A stretch of 48,485 nucleotides of DNA. It comes from Nemertoderma westbladi (Eukaryota; Xenacoelomorpha; Nemertodermatida; Nemertodermatidae). The position numbers were made by a program, and so were the translations under genes. The notes below the pieces were generated by a model that saw nothing but the letters and a program-made list of their open reading frames with translations, did no database searches and was not told the DNA's origin. Of the stretch, positions 41,227 through 48,485 are shown piece by piece. The first letter of the stretch is position 1. Each line of letters begins with the position of its first letter. The stretch is taken from NCBI GenBank assembly GCA_032718475.1, contig JAUCBJ010008966.1, positions 1 through 48,485 on the forward strand. Direction: 5' to 3'.

Positions 41227-41452
41227 TTAGACCGCAAGCTGGCACAAAGTGAGAAATTAAGTGTTATCAATGGTTTAAAAGTCATATGAACTGAACTGCC
41301 TTTGGAAATTTCTGCTTAATGAGTTTCCCCAGTGACAATAATAATAAGATATTATAATTCTTTATAATAACCAAATTTAATTGATTACCAAATCATTCTG
41401 AACAAAATAATTAATTTCAACCAATAAAAGTTGTAAACTACACAATTATGCA

Positions 41453-41779
41453 ATGGAATATCAAATAAGACAATTGATTCCAGATGAGATCCGGCCAAAA
41501 AATCGACGTGGCTCAAATTTTTTTCAATTACGATTCTTCCATTCCGTGCTCAGATTACACGCGACCGACCCACTTGTAGATAAATTATCTGGGCTCGGAC
41601 TCACGAATCAATCTCCAGTGTCGCCAGTTAGAGAATTTGTAGTCCCTATTCATGAAACATATCAATTACAATCGGGTGACTCCATTGGCTGTTTCTTTCA
41701 ATGCGTAGTGAAGGTTATCAGGATGGACAACTCGGGAAAATCAGAAGATGAGACTGTAGAGTTGGCTATCACGATTTAA
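41453..41779 (+). CDS. Unidentified 108-codon ORF
   Basis: ATG at 41453, stop at 41777. The composition is protein-like and balanced (RRGSNFFQLRFFHSVLRLH, FVVPIHETYQLQSGDSIGCF), with no signal peptide, membrane segment or motif I recognise. It could be a single exon, a whole small gene or a relic. No second copy is visible in the window. Confidence 0.35.
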   Translation: MEYQIRQLIPDEIRPKNRRGSNFFQLRFFHSVLRLHATDPLVDKLSGLGLTNQSPVSPVREFVVPIHETYQLQSGDSIGCFFQCVVKVIRMDNSGKSEDETVELAITI

Positions 41780-41836
41780 TATTTGTCGAGCATCCCGTTT
41801 CTGAGCAGTTTCACTGCCACACATTATTGTAGTTGC

Positions 41837-42200
41837 AACTTGCAACTCGATCCGCTGTCCGGCGAGTTGCCCGTTCCGCGGCAGATTCTAAAGATAGCAC
41901 TGTTGCATTGCAATTGCAACCCTATCCGCTGTCCGGCGAGTTGCCCATTCCGCGGCAGATTCTAAAGATCGCACTGTTGCAGTTGCAACCCTATCCGCTG
42001 TCTGGCGAGTTGCCCGTTTCGCGGCAGATTCTAAAGATCGCACTGTTGCAGTTGCAACCCTATCCGCTGTCTGGCGAGTTGCCCGTTTCGCGGCAGATTC
42101 TAAAGATCGCACTGTTGCAGTTGCAACCCTATCCGCTGTCTGGTAAGTTGCCCATTCTGCGGCAGATTCAGAAGATTGCGCTGTTGCAGTTGCAGTTCGA
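41837..42200. repeat. 69-bp minisatellite, about five copies
   Basis: Unit GCACTGTTGCAGTTGCAACC + CTATCCGCTGTCTGGCGAGT + TGCCCGTTTCGCGGCAGATT + CTAAAGATC. Being a multiple of three, it stays open on both strands. Confidence 0.9.
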
Positions 42201-42319
42201 TCTGTAGCCAGGCGAATTTCCTGATCGACATCATTTTCCATTGCTCCTGTTTTCGCCACCCTGGAAGAATCTCGGTTCTTCTTTCTATGTGTCAGTCTGG
42301 CTCTCTTTTTCTGAGGCAT
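41888..42319 (-). CDS. Unidentified ORF with 23-residue repeats
   Basis: The minus-strand frame from ATG 42319 begins with a basic stretch, MPQKKRARLTHRKKNRDSSR, then MENDVDQEIRLATDRTATAT, then three to four 23-residue repeats of the type QTADRVATATVRSLESAAKR. The N-terminal 45 residues are outside the minisatellite and look protein-like, with a possible nuclear localisation signal. The repeats are coded by the 69-bp minisatellite, which is also open on the other strand, so coding is uncertain. No homologous family is recognised. Confidence 0.35.
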   Translation of the reverse strand: MPQKKRARLTHRKKNRDSSRVAKTGAMENDVDQEIRLATDRTATATAQSSESAAEWATYQTADRVATATVRSLESAAKRATRQTADRVATATVRSLESAAKRATRQTADRVATATVRSLESAAEWATRRTADRVAIAMQQCYL

Positions 42320-42373
42320 TATCTGATTATAACAGCAGGCGCCATACCGGTAGTCCTGTAGTCGCAGAGTCAT

Positions 42374-42967
42374 ACCGGTCAGCCAGTATTATAATACACT
42401 AACACCAGTAGTGTAGTACAGTTCAGTCATTTCAGTTACCCTACCTGCCTACTGTCCTAATCGTAATACTGTAATACCGGTATACCGGCTGACCGGTACC
42501 GGCGGACCGTGACGAGTCTGATAAGTGCTGAAGTGCAGCAATGCATGTCCGATGCGATACGAACAAAAAGCCTACCGCGCTACCGTAAAAAAAAAAATAA
42601 AATTACCATTCCGTTACCACAGTACAGCAGTACTGCAGCACCAGTCACCGGTACAGAAACAACAGCATTTGGGCATAGGCCTAATTCTGTAATATGCATT
42701 ACCGGTACCGCAGTACCCCATCTGCCTAGGTACAAACGCAGATCAGCTGGAATAATGGTTTTACATTTTATGGGTAGCAGCTAACACTGATTTGCGGGAT
42801 AAAACGGTGTTAAAACGAAAATAACGCCTGTAACTTTCTAGAAAATGTCGTGTTGCAACGTCCGAAGTCAGGCCGGTTCCTAATCTGTCACAATCGCGAT
42901 AAATGGTAGAGATGAGGCGAAACGTATAAGCGAACAGATAGACAGACTGAGGAGATTTATATATATA
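42374..42967. other. Spacer with ACCGGT-rich patch
   Basis: 42350-42510 and 42600-42730 are rich in short ACCGGT/GGTACC palindromes. The end of the stretch (42880-42967) is a degenerate version of the CAGA-containing tail seen before the later hairpins. Confidence 0.5.
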
Positions 42968-43005
42968 CTAGAAAGCCTGTGGCCCTTCGGGCCACAGCTT
43001 TCTAG
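42968..43005. other. GC hairpin ending in CTAG, copy 1
   Basis: A 38-bp sequence CTAGAAAGC-CTGTGGCCC-TTC-GGGCCACAG-CTTTCTAG; the stem GTGGCCC/GGGCCAC has a three-base loop. A hairpin close to a terminal CTRR is the 3' signature of Helitrons. Confidence 0.9.
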
Positions 43006-43129
43006 TGCACCTGCAGATGATATATGACTATGTGTGGGAGATTTGAGAACTGCATATGGAACAGACACCATCATTAAATAAAACACCACCCCCATAAGAG
43101 ATAACTGTCAAATTTCAACTTTAGGCAGA

Positions 43130-44140
43130 TTGTAAATAACAAAATTTCCAGAAAATGATCACTTTCAGATCGACTCCGTAAAGGTACAGCCTATGCTGTA
43201 TGCCTACCAAGTTTCAGTCTAAACCGTTAGTAAATAACAGTAGACTGGGGAAGTGTATAGGACTCTGCAACTCCCTAAAGATACAGCCTATGATGTAGTA
43301 GATACCTGCCAAGTTTTAGCTCAAAAAGATTAAAAAGAACCAAATGGGATGAGGTTTTCACTATCAGACAATTCGCCCTCTAGCGGCTGACTGTGGAACT
43401 GTAGACGTCTCTACTACTCCGCAAAGATATAGCCTATGCTATAGTAGATGCCTACCAAGTTTCAGTCTAAAAGGATTGTAAATAACAAAGTTGGAGGAGA
43501 TGTTAACTTTCATACATTTCGCCCTCTAGCGGCAGACGCAGGTAATGTAGACAACTCTGCGCGACTCAGTAAAGATATAGCCTATGCTGTAGTAGATGCC
43601 TACCAAGTTCAGTCTAAACGGATTATAAATAACAAAGTTGGAGAAGATGTTAACTTTCAGACATTTCGCCCTCTAGCGGTAGACTGGGGAATTGTAGACG
43701 ACTCAGTGACTCCGGAAATATACAGCCTATGCTGCAGTATATAGCTACCAAGTTTCAGCTCAAAAGCATTAAAAATAACAAAGTTGGAGAAGATGTTAAC
43801 TTTCAGACATTTCGCCCTCTAGCGGTAGACCGGGGAATTGTAGACGACTCAGCTACTCAGTAAAGTTACAGCCTATGCTGTAGTAGATGCCTACCAAGTT
43901 TCAGTCTAAACGGATTGTAAATAACAAAGTTGGAGAAGATGTTAACTCTCAGACATTTAGCCCTCTAACGGTAGACTGGGGAACTGAAGACAACTCAGTG
44001 ACTCCGGAAATATACAGCCTATGCTGCAGTATATAGCTACCAAGTTTCAGCTCAAAAGCATTAAAAACAACCCAATGAGATCAGGTTTTCACTATCGGAG
44101 AATTCGCCCTCTAGCGGCAGATGGGGAAACTTCAGACGGC
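43130..44140 (+). repeat. 146-bp satellite array 1 (about 7 copies)
   Basis: Consensus phrases: GCCTATGCTGTAGTAGATGC, CTACCAAGTTTCAGTCTAAA, TAACAAAGTTGGAGAAGATG, TTCGCCCTCTAGCGGTAGAC. CAGCCTATG-type starts recur at about 43189, 43277, 43432, 43578, 43724, 43870 and 44018. Confidence 0.9.
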
Positions 44141-44910
44141 TCTGAGTATTACGTTGCAACGAGTTAGGGCAAGACCTATCTAACGAGCTATAGTAAGCGA
44201 GATTTCATGATCGAGATTAGATGTATAATATTAGATAAAATAATAATACAGTAAGTATAGGCCTACAGAAATAATTATTTTACTTTTAATATTCATAACA
44301 GTAAAACAAAAATGTTATAAACCTCTCCTTCCATGCAGCCAATGATTGAGAAAGCAGAATTACACTTGAGCAGTTCGCAACAGACAACCCAAACCCACCC
44401 CAATCAACACTACAGCCTGGCTTGCTCCTTATCTGTGCCCAGCCAGCTAGCTGCGATTTCAATAATTACCTTAACGTTGCTATGATACAGAAAAAAATCC
44501 TTCCCTATATTCACTAAAGCACTAAGAATAGGCCAATTCGATCATGCTTGGCTAATATGACATATTTATACACTATTTGGTTTTTAATCAATAAATAATC
44601 ATACATATTTATATTAAACACTCGAATAAAATAAAAACTTTGTGAGAATGGGACACGGCGAATCTACTCATGTTAATTTTATACCAGATGGGATAAATGT
44701 TAGCCCTCTAAATAATTAATTACCGATAGAAGAACCGAAATAATTCGATAAATTTCGCCCGAAAATCACGAAAATCGCCCTCTAGCGGCAGACGGGTGAA
44801 CTTCAGACGACTCTGAGTATTACGTTGCAACGAGTTAGAGCGAGACCTTTCTAACGAGCTATAGCAAGCGAGATTTCATCGAGATGGGTTCGATTGTATA
44901 GCTGATGACA

Positions 44911-44934
44911 AACAGACAGACAGACAGACAGACA
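44911..44934. repeat. CAGA microsatellite
   Basis: ACAGACAGACAGACAGACAG-type run 23 bp before hairpin copy 2; the same run lies before copy 3 at about 47773-47796. Confidence 0.9.
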
Positions 44935-44956
44935 ATCGATATTTATATATATTAGA

Positions 44957-44994
44957 CTAGAAAGCCTGTGGCCCTTCGGGCCACAGCTTTCTAG
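44957..44994. other. GC hairpin ending in CTAG, copy 2
   Basis: Identical to copy 1 over the 38-bp palindrome. Confidence 0.9.
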
Positions 44995-45116
44995 TGCACG
45001 TGCAGATGATATATGAATATTGTGGGAGATTTGAGAACTGCATATGTAACAGACACCATCATTAAATAAAACACCACCCCCATAAGAGATAACTGTCAAA
45101 TTTCAACTTTAGGCAG

Positions 45117-46990
45117 ATTGTAAATAACAAAATTTCCAGAAAATGATCACTTTCAGATCGACTCCGTAAAGGTACAGCCTATGCTGTAGTAGATGCCTAC
45201 CAAGTTTCAGTCTAAACCGTTAGTAAATAACAGTAGACTGGGGAAGTGTATAGGACTCTGCAACTCCGTAAAGATACAGCCTATGATGTAGTAGATACCT
45301 GCCAAGTTTTAGCTCAAAAAGATTAAAAAGAACCAAATGGGATGAGGTTTTCACTATCAGACAATTCGCCCTCTAGCGGCTGACTGTGGAACTGTAGACG
45401 TCTCTACTACTCCGCAAAGATATAGCCTATGCTAGAGTAGATGTCTACCAAGTTTCAGTCTAAAAGGATTGTAAATAACAAAGTTGGAGGAGATGTTAAC
45501 TTTCATACATTTCGCCCTCTAGCGGCAGACGCAGGTAATGTAGACAACTCTGCGCGACTCAGTAAAGATATAGCCTATGCTGTAGTAGATGCCTACCAAG
45601 TTCAGTCTAAATGGATTATAAATAACAAAGCTAGAGATGTTAACTTTCAGACATTTCGCCCTCTAGCGGTAGACTGGGGAATTGTAGACGACTCTGCGAC
45701 TCAGTAAAGATACAGCCTATGCTGTAGTAGATGCCTACCAAGTTTCAGTCTAAACGGATTGTAAATAACAAAGTTGGAGAAGATGTTAACTCTCAGACAT
45801 TTAGCCCTCTAACGGTAGACTGGGGAACTGTAGACAAATCAGTGACTCCGGAAATATACAGCCTATGCTGCAGTATATAGCTACCAAGTTTCAGCTCAAA
45901 AGCATTAAAAATAACAAAGTTGGAGTAGATGTTAACTTTCAGACATTTCGCCCTCTAGCGGTAGACTGGGGAATTGTAGACGACTCTACAACTCCACAAA
46001 GATATAGCCTATGCTATAGTAGATGCCTACCAAGTTTCAGTCTAAAAGGATTGTAAATAACAAAGTTGGAGAAGATGTTAACTTTCATACATTTCGCCCT
46101 CTAGCGGCAGACACAGGTACTGTAGACAACACTGCGCGACTCAGTAAAGATATAGCCTATGCTGTAGTAGATGCCTACCAAGTTCAGTCTAAACGGATTA
46201 TAAATAACAAAGTTGGAGAAGATGTTAACTTTCAGACATTTCGCCCTCTAGCGGTAGACTGGGGAATTGTAGACGACTCAGTGACTCCGGAAATATACAG
46301 CCTATGCTGCAGTATATAGCTACCAAGTTTCAGCTTAAAAGCATTAAAAATAACAAAGTTGGAGAACATGTTAACTTTCAGACATTTCGCCCTCTAGCGG
46401 TAGACCGGGGAATTGTAGACGACTCAGCTACTCAGTAAAGATACAGCCTATGCTGTAGTAGATGCCTACCAAGTTTCAGTCTAAACGGATTGTAAATAAC
46501 AAAGTTGGAGAAGATGTTATCTCTCAGACATTTAGCCCTCTAACGGTAGACTGGGGAACTGTAGACAACTCAGTGACTCCGGAAATATACAGCCTATGCT
46601 GCAGTATATAGCTACCAAGTTTCAGCTCAAAAGCATTAAAAATAACAAAGTTGTAGAAGATGTTAACTTTCAGACATTTCGCCCTCTAGCGGTAGACTGG
46701 GGAATTGTAGACGACTCTGCGACTTAGTAAAGATACAGCCTATGCTGTAGTAGATGCCTACCAAGTTTCAGTCTAAACGGATTGTAAATAACAAAGTTGG
46801 AGAAGATGTTAACTCTCAGACATTTAGCCCTCTAACGGTAGACTGGGGAACTGTAGACAACTCAGTGACTCCGGAAATATACAGCCTATGCTGCAGTATA
46901 TAGCTACCAAGTTTCAGCTCAAAAGCATTAAAAACAACCCAATGAGATCAGGTTTTCACTATCGGACAATTCGCCCTCTAGCGGCAGATG
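45117..46990 (+). repeat. 146-bp satellite array 2 (about 13 copies)
   Basis: Starts of successive copies at about 45175, 45263, 45423, 45572, 45713, 45859, 46005, 46155, 46298, 46446, 46589, 46736 and 46885. The first part is almost identical to array 1. Confidence 0.9.
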
Positions 46991-47817
46991 GGGGAACTTC
47001 AGACGGCTCTGAGTATTACGTTGCAACGAGTTAGGGCGAGACCTATCTAACGAGCTATAGTAAGCGAGATTTCATCGAGATTAGATGTATAATATTAGAT
47101 AAAATAATAATACAGTAAGTATAGGCCTACAGAAATAATTATTTTACTTTTAATATTCATAACAGTAAAACAAAAATGTTATAAACCTCTCCTTCCATGC
47201 AGCCAATGATTGAGAAAGCAGAATTACACTTGAGCAGTTCGCAACAGACAACCCAAACCCACCCCAATCAACACTACAGCCTGGCTTGCTCCTTATCTGT
47301 GCCCAGCTAGCTGCGATTTCAATAATTACCTTAACGTTGCTATGATACAGAAAAAAATCCTTCCCTATTCACTACAGCATAATACAGCATAGGCCAATTC
47401 GATCGTGCTTGGCGAATATGACATATTTATACACTATTTGATTTTTAATCAATAAATAATCATACATATTTATATTAAACACTCGAATAAAATAAAAACT
47501 TTGTGAGAATGGGACACGGCGAATCTACCCATGTTAATTTTATACCAGATGGGATAAATGTTAGCCCTCTAAATAATTAATTACCGATAGAAGAACCGAA
47601 ATAATTCGATAAATTTCGCCCGAAAATCACGAAAATCGCCCTCTAGCGGCAGACGGGTGAACTTCAGACGACTCTGAGTATTACGTTGCAACGAGTTAGA
47701 GCGAGACCTTTCTAACGAGCTATAGCAAGCGAGATTTCATCGAGATGGGTTCGATTGTATAGCCGATGACAAACAGACAGACAGACAGACAGACAATCGA
47801 TATTTATATATATTAGA

Positions 47818-47855
47818 CTAGAAAGCCTGTGGCCCTTCGGGCCACAGCTTTCTAG
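47818..47855. other. GC hairpin ending in CTAG, copy 3
   Basis: Identical palindrome to copies 1 and 2. Confidence 0.9.
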
Positions 47856-48485
47856 TGCACGTGCAGATGATATATGAATATGTGTGGGAGATTTGAGAAC
47901 TGCATACGGAACAGACACCATCATTAAATAAAACACCACCCCCATAAGAGATAACTGTCAAGTTTCAACTTTAGGCAGATTGTAAATAACAAAATTTCCA
48001 GAAAATGATCACTTTCAGATCCACCCTCTACCTGCGGACTGGTGAAATGCAGACGACGCTGCAGTTTGGTAAAGATGGGGTTTATGGTGAAGTAAAATGC
48101 CTGCCTTTCAAGTTTCAGCTTAAACAGATTGTAAATAACAAAATTGGTGTAGATGTTCACATTCAGACATTTCACCCGCTAGCGGTAGACTGAAGAACTG
48201 TAGACGACTCTGGGACTCCGTAAAGATACAGAATATGCTGTAGTAGATTCCTGCCAAGTTCCAGCTCAAAGGGATTAAAAAAAGAACCAATTGGGATGAG
48301 GTGTTCACTAACAGACAATTCGCCCTCTAGCGGCAGATAGGGGAACTGTATACAACTCTGCGACTCAGTAAATGTAGAGCCTATGCTGTAGTAGATGCCT
48401 ACCAAGTTTCAGTCTAAACCGTTTGTAAATAACAAAGTTGGAGAAGATGTTAACTTTCAGACATTTCACCCTCTAGCGGTAGACC
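47856..48485 (+). repeat. Higher-order repeat unit 3, cut by the window end
   Basis: Same lead segment, then at least three satellite copies from about 47970. The first copy (48020-48130) is more diverged (CACCCTCTACCTGCGGACTG). The array continues beyond the window. Confidence 0.8.

Larger units (their letters stand above)
43006..44994 (+). repeat. Higher-order repeat unit 1 (1989 bp)
   Basis: From the base after hairpin 1 to the end of hairpin 2: a ~130-bp lead (GCAGATGATATATGA ... ACACCACCCCCATAAG), seven 146-bp satellite copies (about 43130-44140), an AT-rich section, a second CTGAGTATTACGTTGCAACG block (44810), the CAGA microsatellite and the hairpin. Confidence 0.85.
44995..47855 (+). 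repeat. Higher-order repeat unit 2 (2861 bp)
   Basis: Same order as unit 1 with about 13 satellite copies. It is 872 bp longer than unit 1, which equals six satellite copies. Confidence 0.85.

Noticed and set aside
43448-46319. Open frames with FRPLAVDWGIVDDS-type repeats across the satellites
   Set aside because: They exist because some 146-bp units have gained or lost a base, giving a length divisible by three; neighbouring copies break the frame, and both strands show similar short frames.
42968-47855. GC hairpins as transcription terminators or CRISPR-like repeats
   Set aside because: They are kilobases apart with unequal spacing and sit in eukaryotic satellite DNA, without a trailing T run or unique short spacers.

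Overview
The window is animal (metazoan) nuclear DNA from a repeat-rich, mostly AT-rich genome, probably a marine invertebrate. The signs are BEL/Pao LTR retrotransposons (an animal-specific group), a piggyBac transposase, a non-LTR retrotransposon tail, Helitron-like hairpin ends, a Ly6-like GPI-anchored protein and an Ig-like single-pass receptor. There are no bacterial operons, rRNA genes or CRISPR arrays. I cannot name the species.

Layout. 1-6126: gene-free AT-rich DNA with a 287-bp tandem duplication, a dispersed repeat and a small minisatellite. 6127-7837: a broken piggyBac transposase that keeps its three catalytic aspartates. 7862-9240: a scrambled non-LTR retrotransposon 3' end, with three copies of the terminal coding segment and two blocks of a 57-bp minisatellite. 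9593-11314 and 23204-24530: two halves of an old, decayed BEL/Pao element on the minus strand. They are split by 11315-23198, a young BEL/Pao element on the plus strand with near-identical 546-bp LTRs and a perfect 5-bp target duplication (CGTCT). 25926-26582 (-): a Ly6/three-finger-like surface protein. 27095-29512: a second, different BEL/Pao element reduced to LTRs plus integrase. 30511-30720: a MITE-like inverted repeat. 31167-33445: a foldback structure with 417-bp arms and an additional perfect 63-bp hairpin at its inner boundary. 34353-36182 (-): a 609-aa Ig-like receptor whose tail carries a tyrosine-containing tandem repeat. 36600-41230: AT-rich DNA with a tRNA-like sequence, two MITE-like repeats and hairpins. 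41453-42370: two unidentified ORFs, one built on a 69-bp repeat. 42968-48485: a higher-order array in which 146-bp satellites, a CAGA microsatellite and a strong GC hairpin ending in CTAG recur together.

The main result is the young BEL/Pao element. Besides gag and pol it carries about 3.2 kb between pol and the 3' LTR. This holds a palindromic minisatellite and a 404-codon ORF with three consecutive CCHC zinc knuckles, sitting where an env gene would sit but without any membrane features. The same element has lost most of its integrase although its LTRs differ at only about five positions, and it has a strand-biased set of poly-G tracts, three of which fall exactly where the gag reading frame jumps.
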